A stretch of 64,000 nt of DNA, from assembly GCF_964204865.1 (NCBI RefSeq), contig NC_135252.1:11925383-11989382 (forward strand). The letters run 5' to 3'. Position 1 is the first letter of the stretch, and each line of letters begins with the position of its first letter. The position numbers and the translations under genes are program-made. This document shows, one piece after another, positions 1-11,803 of this stretch. A model generated the notes under the pieces. It was not told the DNA's origin. It searched no databases and was given only the letters and a program-made list of their open reading frames with translations. Source of the stretch: Styela clava (taxonomy: Eukaryota > Chordata > Ascidiacea > Stolidobranchia > Styelidae).

Positions 1-300
1 GTTAATATTAGGTTCGTATATTTAGATTAAATCATTTTTAGTGTATGTATTATTCTTTCCTTATCCAAAGCTTGTTCAAAAATGATTTTGATGGTTGTAC
101 ATAGAAGTTTATGATTTTTTATAATGAATACAGTAACTTGCAAATGTTGCAATAATAGTGGAATGCAATTATTAATATGTAATTGCAGTTGAAATTGAAG
201 AAAATAATAAAACTTAATCCAACTGTTTAGTTGCATCACAATATATGTCACAAACTAAAACTATCTTAAAAATATCTTTCAAGTATACATTATCAAAAAC

Positions 301-371
301 TGTTGGCGGCCCTTTTTACAATTTTCAAAATGCAATGCGGCTCTCGAAAACCCGTGAGTTTGACACGACTG
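301..371 (-). repeat. Terminal fragment of a hAT-type repeat
   Basis: Read on the minus strand, the segment begins near 371 with CAGTCGTGTCAAACTCACGG and continues into GAGAGCCGCATTG and GGGCCGCC. The CAGNGGTGTCAAACTCA start followed by a 'GGCCGC' block is typical of non-autonomous hAT ends in animal genomes (family knowledge). The partner end was not located, so boundaries and target-site duplication are unknown. Confidence 0.4.
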
Positions 372-2632
372 ATCTGTTCTAAAAGATCCAAGCATTGCTT
401 TGCGAAATATTATCACTTCAATAAAATTGAAAAAAATCTCGCTATATTAAATACAAAATCGTTGCTATCATAAAGGTAAACCAATTCAGCCACTCGAAAT
501 ACATTGGGCTTCACAAAGTAATGGAGGCAAAATTGAGAGTTTATGAGCTATGAACATTTGTTCTTTTCTTTGTCTTGAACTTTTCATACTCCACAGCCCC
601 TCTTAATTTTTCAATTCTAATTACCATGTGATGGTCATACATATCTTTAACTTGTATTTTCTGTCATGATGTATTATCTCAATGTGTCAAACTATTAATT
701 AGTGTGCATATTTTGCTTCAAGATGACATAAATGTATTGTCTTGTTTATTACCTCTGCTTGTATGGACAAGAAAAAGGTGCCAGTAAATTAGGTAAAAAC
801 AATTTTTAACTCTTTGTTATAATCAGAATTCACAATTAATAGGAATTATAAACAGCCAACAATCAATGAGAATTATATGCGAAATCCCTCAGAATAAATT
901 TGTCTAAAATCGGAGGAAGACAAAACATATAGGTAGTTTCCATCCACACAAGCATTTCAAGAAGACTTGCTCGAGCCAAACTAAATGAGCATCGTCAGGT
1001 GATCGGTAATGCTGCAAGTTGAATTCAGCCCTGCAACCTTCTGCATAGAAGATAATATTAATTGTGGGCTATGAGCTAAATTCCTAAATTTAAACAAACC
1101 TATCTACGATGCATTATGTACCAGCAATGTTACCTACGATTAACTGAATATGTAATATGTCTAATAAATTCACCTACAAAAGCAAGTTCGATAGGGGCAA
1201 ACTTTGTGTTATGGAATTGTATCACAGAACCGTTAAGAGAAGTAAAAACATTTTTGCTGTTTTGTATGACACCCTCTTTGAATGAAATTTCAATGTTTAA
1301 GCGCAAACATCAAAATTACTAACTTTGAATTTTGTCAATTTCTGCAAAATGTTCCACTCAAATCTTTCCGCTATCGCGTTTCTAATCTTCTCTGATAAAA
1401 AATCGTCTATGATGTCCAGAATTGCTCTTTACAACTTGTCTGCCATTCCAGCTTTCCAAGTGAGCAAAACTTCTTAGATATAAAGATTATTTTCTTTCGT
1501 TACAGGCGCAAAAAGGCAGGTACTACACGGAAAAAAGACGCCGAGTAGCAAAAGCAAGCGGAAAACGGACGCGAAAGGCGACGAGAAATATGTGCATTGG
1601 AGCGTATCATGAAATACAATCTTTCACCTGTAGTCTTATGGAGTGACGTCAGAGTTGCCTATCATGTTGTTTAATGTCATTGGATAGACTAAGCAAAAAT
1701 TCTTTACCGGTACTTTTAAAAAACAGATTGTTGTATGCGATGAATCATAATGATGGTTTTAAACACTTACCCATTTTACAGGCGCCAACTCGCAAAAGCA
1801 CTCTCAAAATAGCCCCGAAAATTTTGCAATGGTAAAGTATGGAAGGAATTTTTCGGGGGTCAAAGGTCGGGGAAAGGTCCATAGGTACCGGCAAAGCGTA
1901 TATATAATACAAGCGAGGCAACGCTCAGACAATTAACGCCTTCTTGTGCCTATTGTTCTCGGCCATTTAACACAGCGCCTTATGAGAAGTTCTCACACAA
2001 TTATTGAAACATACCCAATATTTTCATTAATATATCAGATAGAAAGATTTTGAAGGTCGCGTTTTGAAGTAGAAGCTTAGACGAATATGGTGATATTCTT
2101 TCATGTTTGCCAAATTGCATTTAGAGTGCATTAAATTGTCTTTGAAGACAAGTATGTCGGTTTTGAGTTGCTTCCGAAGTAAGTTGGCCATTCTTATCGT
2201 CATAATTGACCATTCGACAATGGCGTTCCTTGTGATGTCACAGATGGACAGTTGTATTTACTCGTCGAAATTAATTCGGAACTCAAATGCGTCGCAATGG
2301 CCGTTTCTATTTTCGGCTCAACATTTTCTCGTCTGTCAAGCTCCATAATGCCCGTCTGCTCAGCTCCACGCTGCGCTAGAAGACCAAATGACATTGTAGG
2401 ATTGTTGCGATGGCATTATACACCGTCAAATCGGCGTATCACTATAAAAGTTTACAAAAATATGACCAAAAATGGTTCTACGTTGTGTTTGTGGCTAACT
2501 TTAACGCGTTAGATAGTTTTTTATTCTTAATTGCGTTATATATTTAAGTAGCATATAGCTTAAAATTCACCCTTCGGCTTTATTCTAGCCATATCAGATG
2601 ACTTATTGGATTCGGTACAACAACACCTCAAA
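372..2632. other. Gene-free AT-rich stretch
   Basis: Only short open frames occur, with no splice-supported coding pattern on either strand. A run near 1700-1910 has several TACCGGTA-type palindromes and a TATATATAA box-like sequence at about 1900, but no gene follows it convincingly. I see nothing else to annotate. Confidence 0.4.
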
Positions 2633-2876
2633 AATTGGGGCTCCCGAAGTATGCGAACCAAGATGGCGGACATCGGAATGTAATATGTGTATAGGTTAGG
2701 GTTAGGTCATAATTTTAGGTATAAATACTACGGGAGGCTCTTGGCTGGTCTTCGAACTGATAATAGGACTAAAATAAGGAAAATTGGAAAGAAATTATCG
2801 CCTAACCTTAACCTGTTACCCGTGATACGTTCCGATGTCCGCCATCTCGGTTCGCATACTTCGGGAGCACCCAAAA
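2633..2876. mobile_element. Fold-back MITE with about 45-bp inverted repeats
   Basis: The left arm begins GCTCCCGAAGTATGCGAACC at about 2640 and runs on through an 'AGATGGCGGACATCGGAA' block. The right arm (about 2839-2870) is its reverse complement with only one or two changes. About 160 bp lie between the arms, including telomere-like GGTTAGGGTTAGG (about 2694-2706) and an inverted CCTAACCTTAACC (about 2801-2813), so the symmetry continues inward. There is no coding capacity. This is a short palindromic, probably non-autonomous, DNA element; the superfamily was not determined. Confidence 0.65.
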
Positions 2877-5735
2877 ATTTCCCATGAGACTCCATTGTTT
2901 CGCGTTTTCCAAATATGGCACAAGATGGCGTCCATGAATTTGTTTAACATTAGGCGAGTTGTTTGCCGGCCGTTGGGTACCGGTACGCTAGTGGACGACT
3001 TGGGCGTCTTTCTCCAGCCAAAGTGACTATAAACTATAATTATAGTCATTTTGAATCCAGCCTAAAAGCACGCCGGTACCGTACTATGTTAGTATATGTA
3101 ACGTTGTTGCATCGTATATATATTCAATGAACTAACTTCTTTGTCAACCTACGCTACCCGTACCTACCTGTACCGGTATCGTATCAGACTGTTTTTTGTT
3201 AAATGTCTGAACCAGCCACACGACATCAGAATGTTTCCAATTCCTTTGGAAGTTAAAATATACTGAATATACGGCGCCTGACAACAGTTACGGTACGGTA
3301 TCAACATGCTGACATGCTGTTGCATGAATTTCCATCCTAATGCAGTACTGATTCATAAGACTGCATAGCTACCGTATATTTAAAACAGTAAAATGTTACT
3401 TTTAATCAAATCATTATTTATTCCTGTATTCTGCTGTTTGTTACCATAAGGTTTAGCGTAAAATCTATAACATTGGTTCCCAACCTTTTATGGTACACTT
3501 AGTAGTTAGTACCGGTACTCGTGGCCCCCTGTTCACCATTCTAAAAAATAGATGTACACAAGTCTATGATGTATTTATAATTTTTTATGATAAATAAAAC
3601 AAACCAATTGCTAAAAGTAAAAGGTACAACTAACTGCAAAGGTTACAATTCACCGAGCACAGTGTTATCGGTATTTATCTTGTTATTTCGATTGGTAGAT
3701 TCTCATTATGATTAAGCAAATCATGCTCAAGAAAGTTTTTTGTATGTTTTTTTTTCGGGGTAATCAAAATAAACTTATATTTATAAACTGCCAGTGACCT
3801 GAAATAAACTTTTTAGGTAATGCAATGGCACTGGCATATGGCACTGTTCTTCGATTCCAAGAATAGCCCCCACATTGAAAGACATAAATTAATAAAGTGA
3901 TTGCTAACCCTTACTTTAAGATAGCCTACAGTCTGGTCCTCCATATAGGCAAGGCAATCTGGCGCTGAATATTGTAATAAATAAAAGTAAACTAAATTCT
4001 AAACTATATATACTAAATGTAATAAACTAAAAAGAAGCGAAATCTAAAAACGTCACGTCACCATTGGATTCTCGAAAAAAAAATACGATGTACCAAAGGA
4101 AAAATATTTCAGAGTTTTTAACAAAAAAAAATGCAATTTTCGTGACATGAAGGTAGCAATCAATTAGGACTATTATTGAGATAAGCATGGTGCATTTGCT
4201 GTTGTGCCAGACGCCCTCGTTTCAAAGAGAAAATTTTTTTTTTTTCATCAAACCAAATGTCAGAAGATAGTGGAATCGGAGAACTGTGCCCTATGAAACT
4301 ATGGAGAACAAGGTACCTGTGTCTTTTTCTGAATGGAAAAGTATGAAGCTGCATTGAAATTAATTAATTAGTGTTGTCTTGAGTAAAGTTTAAGGACCTG
4401 ACAAGGTTAAAGACTGATTGTGATTAACATGTATCTGGTATGTCACTTGGATTATATCCATATATCTGCATATTTCATAATCTATGCCACAAGATTGTCC
4501 ATATATACATTTATATAGTACTTTTCCGTCAATATGTCGCATGTTAACATCTCATTTATTATCGCTGGGATATTCTTGACCCAAAATTCTTATCAAAATG
4601 TTTTGATTATGCCATTTTGTACTCCATATGTTCCCATCTTTCTGTTGCTTAGTTTATCACAGAGTCCTTCTATTGTGGTGGGTAAACTTTTCAATGCTCT
4701 ATGCCTCTGTATAACATATGGAAGACTTTGAGGAATTTATTTCTCCCATTTCAGTATTGACTATTTGTTTCTCAAGAATGTCAAACCATGATTAAAACAA
4801 AACAGAAAACGCAAGTAAACATTCTTATGGTAGGATGAACCCAGAAACTACATCCTGCAGAAAAAATATCTAAAGCAAATGATGATGTTTTATTTGTTAT
4901 CATTTCCATTTAAACTTTACTTTTTTAATTACTCTATTTCATACAACTATATTACTGTATTTGTTGATAACATGGTTAATATCTCCCATTTGTCAATTTT
5001 AATTTTAAAATTGACCTATCCTGTCATTATCAATGATTTGGTTGTAAAAATGCATTGATTTATTATCATTGAAAGCTTTGAACTGCTGTGATCTTTGTTT
5101 AATGTCTGAATATGATATGTGATTACTAATATGAATATTATTGTATGTTGGTCGCATTAGCATTGTGGTGTAAAAACTGGTTTGATCTTCACATGTACTG
5201 ACATTAATAATGTTGTCTTTCTCCCCCTATCCTTAATTAGTTCGTATAATGATCTCAATTATGTGTTATGCAAATTTATTGATCTGTTTGCTCAGGGATT
5301 CAATGACATTATGTTTTTCGGTCCCATGAGTATTTGTCTGGTCTGTAGTTTTTTCTCTCCTAATTGAAACATAAGTGATTGGTTATTGTTAAATGTGTCA
5401 AAGTTTAGCACAGTTTAGTTTTTATTTTGTGCATTGAGTATTGTAAAGCTAACTTAATGAGGATTTAACAGAAGAGTTAAGAAACAATTGCTCTTATAAA
5501 TACTGTTAGTTTAATGTAATTTACTCTTCTATATCTAGTCTTGGGTTACAAGGTTTTACATAATCTTAAGACAGAACATTGCTAAAGAATTCATTTTCAG
5601 ACTGATTGGATCATTTGTTTATTCCAGTAACATTAGCTATGGCATCATTATTTAAAATACATCTGGGAATAAATGCCAGTGCAGCTAGACACAAAACAAG
5701 ACACATTTCATTATTAACAGATGAACAAGCACTTT
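2877..5735. other. Gene-free stretch with TACCGGTA palindromes
   Basis: No supported coding region was seen. The part from 2970 to 3520 carries a cluster of TACCGGTA/GGTACC palindromes. At about 3473 the text TTGGTTCCCAACCTTTTATGG, followed by GGCCCCC, resembles the end of a hAT-type MITE. A short open stretch at 5640-5749 (+), ending in a donor-like CAG|GTGTTT, could be an exon but has no partner. Confidence 0.35.
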
Positions 5736-6011
5736 TCAATAATGTTCAGGTGTTTTGTTTGGGAACATATATAAACCGTCTGTTTTCTTAGGTAAATGTC
5801 TGCGGCGGAATTTAGAGATAGAATTACACTTTTCAGACAGTGCTTCTCTCATTTCTTTCAACGTATTTCGTCCTTTATCGCCGTTTCCGTGTCCAATAAA
5901 CAATGCTACAAACGGAAATAATACTATGTAGATGATTTCCTTTGGAGTCCATTTAAATTTTAGTACTTGTTTTTGTAGTTTATTTTTATAATATTTCGGG
6001 ATATTTGACAT
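5736..6011 (-). CDS. Short single-pass membrane protein, unrecognised
   Basis: This single-exon open frame encodes 91 residues. It has a basic N-terminus rich in lysine (about residues 5-26), one clear hydrophobic segment (about residues 27-41, IIYIVLFPFVALFIG), and then a hydrophilic, basic C-terminal half with an RRRH run. The layout fits a small one-helix protein of an organelle membrane, but I recognise no family. An AATAAA on the minus strand (TTTATT at 5618-5623) lies about 115 bases past the stop, suitable for polyadenylation. No neighbouring exon is needed, although a spliced form cannot be excluded. It is clearly separate from the RASSF8 gene 5.8 kb away on the other strand. A chance open frame is the main alternative. 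Confidence 0.45.
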   Translation of the reverse strand: MSNIPKYYKNKLQKQVLKFKWTPKEIIYIVLFPFVALFIGHGNGDKGRNTLKEMREALSEKCNSISKFRRRHLPKKTDGLYMFPNKTPEHY

Positions 6012-9000
6012 CAGCTAACGTCCAAACTAAAGTTAAATTTCACTTCACCTAATACCATTCAATCTGCAAGCATTTATTTTTCGTTCCCACCTGCGAGTGA
6101 CGTCTGCTTTTCTTTTCATAATCGATCACATATATTCTGTTATGTTTATTAATATTCATAATCGATGCGTTTCGATTTTTTACCTAGGTCGAATATAGAT
6201 AATGTAGCACAAGGTGTTGTGATTTCCAGTCTGGTATGTTTCGATCATTATCGGTAATTTGTTTCGATCCGCAACCCGCAATTTGCCCAATTAATTGGCA
6301 AGTAACTTTAATTTGATCGCTGAGTTATTCACACAGTGTGCGAAGAACGGCAATTCAAAGTATATTTTAACAGTATTGCCTGCGGCAAATTTTATTTATT
6401 TCGTTCTTGATTCTTCACTGTGAATTTTTAGAAACAGCATAGTTTTTTTAGGCAACTGAGAATTTTTCAGTAGAGGAATTGCGTGGAAAATGGAATATCG
6501 AAGTCAAGTAGGTATTTTGAAGTTTGTAATGATATAGGCCTACTAGGATGTAGAAATACAGTGTTCTAGAAGCAATGTTACATATTCCGTATTAAGGTAA
6601 ATTAAATTATAGAATCTAAAGTACCATCCTTAATGTTTTGGCATGGGCCATCTATCTACCGCTGTAAAACATCGAACTAATTTGCGTCGCATAATACACT
6701 ACAGGAGCAATTTCCTACTTCCATGTGTTTTTCATTCAGATGATAGCGTCGAAATTGAAATGTAGTGAAATATTCATTAGATTTGTCTGTGGAAGAACTA
6801 CAGTAATTCGTCGCCCGTACCGTAACGCATCACCGCATAAAAACAGATCCTTGCATTTTAAAGCGTATCCGATCAATCGCCCCGATGGTTAGTTGCATAC
6901 CGTCGCATAGCAACAGAAAGTATTTGTGTTTGAATGCATTAATCTTGCAGGAATTTAGGGGACGTTGAGTTGGAGTCATAGGTGTAGTTACGTCGATAAC
7001 CTTTCTATCCTTCTGATGTTTCAAGCTATTGAAATACAAAAAGTATACCACAGGAAATATGACTGGTACAGAACTTCAATCACCAGCTTCTTACGATAAC
7101 ATCAAAAGCTTTGATTCTTATTAAACGTTATGACAAAACGATCATGTAGTAAAATCATTCGCTTTATCCGCGCAATAAAGCACCTTTCAATAGTACTGAT
7201 TAAATAGGAAATTATATGTATTAGAAATTATCAATACTTCCGTCCGTACATCTGTTTCAAATGCCAGCGAAAGACTAATTAATCTCCATGTCTGAATTAT
7301 ATACTGACTGTATTTGTAATCGGATTCACAATATCAACGGCGGTTTTTGCTTATTGAATAGTAGTAAGCCCCCGTGCTGATTACTTCATTTGATACTTTC
7401 CAGAAGTAATCGACGCGATTGAACAGTACAGGCGTCAGATTTTATACTTTGCTATCGGGTGAAGGGAAGTTCTCCAACTCTAACGAGTCAGTTGAATTGC
7501 CTTTAGGCGTGAGACATGTAGATTGAATAGTTATTTTGTCATTGCAAGGAGGCGAGCATTGATAGTGACCAAGTATAACAGCTCAAATTCATTAATGCGC
7601 TTGTTTGTCACAGGGAAATAGAAACAGTTTCAGATTCAAACAGTTTCAGATTCTTTACACAATCTTATGAAATGGTATACGACCCAAGGTACATATTTTC
7701 GGGAGAATGGTTCATTTAGAAATGCCGGTGATTGTAATCTTCAAAATGAAGAATGGACAGGCGACGTTAAGTAGTTTGGTCTCGATTTCGAATGTAGTTA
7801 CTGCTGCTGTATTTTTCGGTCATTTGCGCATCGGTGGTGCTCGCTATCTTAATTAATGTTTGGTGGAAGCTTGCTCCGGGAAATATTTTGAAATCGCTTT
7901 TTAATACACATAAAAAATGAACGCACTTTTGAATGCGGTGGATTACTGTAGTCTTTGTTTTCAGAAGTATTTTTAAAATGCTTTGGATCCCCGTTATGTT
8001 ATTGAATGTGCTCAAAAATCTAGAATCGGCTTTTACTGAGCACGACAACAGGGATTACAACTTGCTTTGGTACAATAACTATTTGGGCTATTGTCTGTGC
8101 TAACCATGTTTCCGATGGACAAAGACGAAATAGGTGTGGCTCGAAGTCGCCTACGACGGTGTTGTTAAATGCCCGCGACGATCGCGTTAGATTGTGTTAT
8201 TCACACAGTCACACATCATCAATTTCTAATTACCAGATTGTGTAATATGACATCATAAAATTACTGATATGTTCCCTTGTGTCGGTATAAAATAAAGGTT
8301 CCATAAACTTGAATAATGAATGCTCTTGCATGTGTCGCTAGTTACAATAGTACGTAGAATGTAGTCATATAAAATCGTTGCCATTCAGGACTGTCAACCT
8401 CGCTTTAAAATTAGTTTGAATTGTAAATATCGACTGCGAATTTTATCAATTATAGAAAAATATATCCAATTTGTTCCACCTTGTAGTAGAAAGGTAACGG
8501 ATTGTATCCAATGGACAAAAATTTACATTTGTAATATTTTGTATTTGTAATAACATTTTAGGAATATTTATAAGCGATACATCGTTTAGATTTGTAGTGT
8601 GAGTAACAACAGCGGAAGGAATTGATCATTTCAAATTTTACAACGGTTTCACGAAATCGATCAACTTTTGTAATATGAACTGCAAAATAGTACAAATCAG
8701 TAGACCAATCGCGCATAATCGGGTCAAACTTAATTAATATTTAACGTTCGTACATGTTATAAAAGCGAATTTCATTTTACGACGTAATAAACCCGCTTCA
8801 TTGCAAAGCGCGGCCTGTGTTATCTTTGTGCAGGGCGTCGCCTTCTGTACAATGTATAGTACAAAATAATACAAAGCAGTAGCACTCGCTCCGTAAAATG
8901 GGGTCATACTTAATTAATATTTAACGTCTATACATTTTTTTAATCGTTTCAATGATAGTGATTTGTAGCCATTCCTGTTTTATTTTCAAGTGATCGGATT

Positions 9001-11803
9001 TCCCGCATTAAGGCAGCTTCGAGCTCTCAGCTTCAGTTCAGTTCATCTCTCAATTCAGATGATTAAATAGCAACTTTATATTGGAGGCATTGTTTGTTTA
9101 TACTTGTATTTAAATCGCTAGTGATTGATATTGTTTATTGAATGGCTTTGGCGTTTCAAATTGTTCTGACGTTTTAAAACGCTGAGCGTTAATTTTGAAT
9201 AGCTCGGGGCAATTTATTGGAAAATAAATTATTTTTTAAGAATTTTTCCGTGTATCAGTAAACGAAGTTATGATTAGATTATGAAAATTCACCCAATACA
9301 TTAGATATTAGTATAAATCGTGTTTCGAATCAAAATTTCGATTGTAGACTTGTGGTTGTATTAGTAATATTGCTGACGGTATAGTTACTATAGTATATTT
9401 ATATTTCTGTCTCGGGTTGCAACTTTAATTGCTGGAATCCTTGCTCTTTATCTTATGTATTTTCGTTTACTCAAAAAAAGACTCTACTTTTACCCCGTAG
9501 ATAGCAAGTATCGGTCGATGGGGTTAATATGATATACTGGCGGTTAATATACAAACAACAAATGTTATCTACCAACTATGAGTCATTTTCAATTCGCAAT
9601 TTATTCGTAAGTCTCATTACATTACCACTAGCCCTGGAAATTTTTGATTTGGATTAGTAAATTGTTTTCGAATGCCGTGCGTGACGTACGTGCGCCGATC
9701 TCAATTAGTTGAAGTTGTAGACTCATTCACGCTTGTCGGTGGTTTTGACCTCTAGATTACTTAATGCGTCACTGTTATACCAAAGTGAAGTCGCCACGCC
9801 ATTGCAGAAATATTCGCTCAAGTCGTTAATGTGTACTCAATGACGTTTTTTAACGATGTTGATTATTGACCACCTATGCGTTGGGTTTTATCGTCGAATA
9901 TGGATGGGACGCGACATGGATGCTCAATTCATCTTTGACTTACATTCAGCACAGAACTAATATAATCTTAAGTTTACTTGACAAATAACCGCAGAATTCA
10001 AATCTTTGTGATGAGAAATGTTCATATACTATATGGTGCTAATCGTACATTGAGACTCCATTTGTACGTTCTCTGTTGTGATAATACGCAAACAAAAGAA
10101 GTTATCGCATTACTATTAGTTTGTATGGCTGATGTCGAGTCGATTTTTTTCGCATGGATTAATATGTGGCACAAGTGGTTCTTTACCGAGAGTAGGTAGT
10201 AGATGACAATGTCGTGGGAAATGTTGATTGTGCGTCATAATGTATCGAATATCGATCTTTGGTGAAAGTTCGTCGTAGGCTTAGATTAGAATATATATAC
10301 CGGTATACAATGATGACGAGTTGTTGTTCACCTGTGTTCAAATATGATCAAAGTGCCTATTATGTTGTATTCATAAAAAATTTGTTGAATGTTCAATTCC
10401 GAAAACGAAAGGAGTTTGTTTTGCTTTTTATGATATTAAAATCAATTTTACTTTATCAACGCCAGATATTTTAACATTCTGACGCGTCTTATAGTAAGAG
10501 ATCAAAGGCGGCGCTTCGTCGGGAGCCAAAGTTTATTTTTCACGTTTATGCTAAGTTATTGTGGTAGTTATTCAAGCGTGATGGTCTCATATTATAATGG
10601 AATTTGCGTGACCAATTTTAAACCTATCGCAATGGGAGCGTAGATGCCTTTATTGTTTTCTACATTTATTCCGAAATTTCTAACTTATTATTGTTTCGAG
10701 GTTTTGAGTGCCATTAGAGTCATGCTGGGAGTCACGCACTGTGGTTGAAGTTTACTCTGGGATTATATTTCGTGATTTCAGAACTGCGTCCAGTGGATTT
10801 AATTTTAGTAATTTCACTGTAATAGTATCCTCAGTATGCCCAGCGGGAGACCAAAATAGTTACATAGTTTTACTTTGAAATAACGTTGCATGTTCCTTTT
10901 GTCAAACCAAATATAGAAATTACTTCTGTTAATGAATCAATATTTTTCTCATTGCTGTTTAATTTGTTTAAAAAATTAACAAATTATGAAATTATACTGC
11001 CAGGTCGAAATACTAAACTAGGGTTATGTTATTGTTTACATTCCACAGATAAATAGTACAGTACATTTATCTGGAAAACTCCTCGTAACTCTGTTAGTGT
11101 TAAACACATGCCCATACTATTATTCCTTGGCATCTGAAGCCAATCACCTTTATTCAGTGATGCCAATATACTAGTTGGATACTTTGTAGCGAACTGTATT
11201 GTTGGTTGTTATGAAAAATATATTGTATTTTAACATTATGGTATTTGCAATTTGGTTTGCCTTAGGCACTAGACATTGGAATTAAAATTGCCATTATTTA
11301 ATTGGAAAATAATTTTCACTCATGGGAGACACAAGTTAATTGGTTCGAAACTGAACCCGTAATTTTGTATTCTGCTTCATTATTTCAAGGTAGAAATACA
11401 TTCTCCTTTTAACCACAACCAGATATCGACTTTCACATTCTTTTACCTAAACAGGAATGTTGTCTAGGTGTCTAAATCAAAGTTGTATTTCTATTAAACT
11501 CAGTGAAATGTTCTATAACCTATCATTAAATAATAAATATGATGTGAATATTACAAATACCACATCACAAATAAATAAAGGGTAAAAAAATGGAAAAATT
11601 TACATTAGATGTTACTTTTCAATTTTCTGACTCCAATATCAATTAATGTAACAAAGTTTCTTTCACAGATTTTACATATAAGGAAACAGTTGATAACTTA
11701 TGTGGTCACTGATCATGGCTATGTAAGTTGGAATTTTCCCTGATCACATTTAACATAATCAAGCTTTTTTCGCCTGCCAACATCTGACTATTGGTGTAAC
11801 AAA
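6012..11803. other. Long intergenic region upstream of RASSF8
   Basis: No coding exon could be supported on either strand. A pair of direct repeats of about 85 bp lies at 8680-8765 and 8860-8945; both contain CTTAATTAATATTTAACG. The last few hundred bases before 11804 should hold the RASSF8 promoter or 5' untranslated exons, but no core promoter element could be assigned. Confidence 0.35.

Noticed and set aside
2200-2512. Overlapping open frames on both strands near 2.2-2.5 kb
   Set aside because: They overlap on opposite strands with no domain, no splice structure and no coding bias.
3473-3890. Possible hAT MITE beginning TTGGTTCCCAACC
   Set aside because: Only one end is convincing; the GCCCCCACATT text near 3866 is too weak to serve as the other end and there is no direct flanking repeat.
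5640-5749. Exon-like open stretch starting ATGGCATCATTATTT and ending CAG|GTGTTT
   Set aside because: No upstream or downstream exon in matching phase was found, and it overlaps the end of the opposite-strand small frame.
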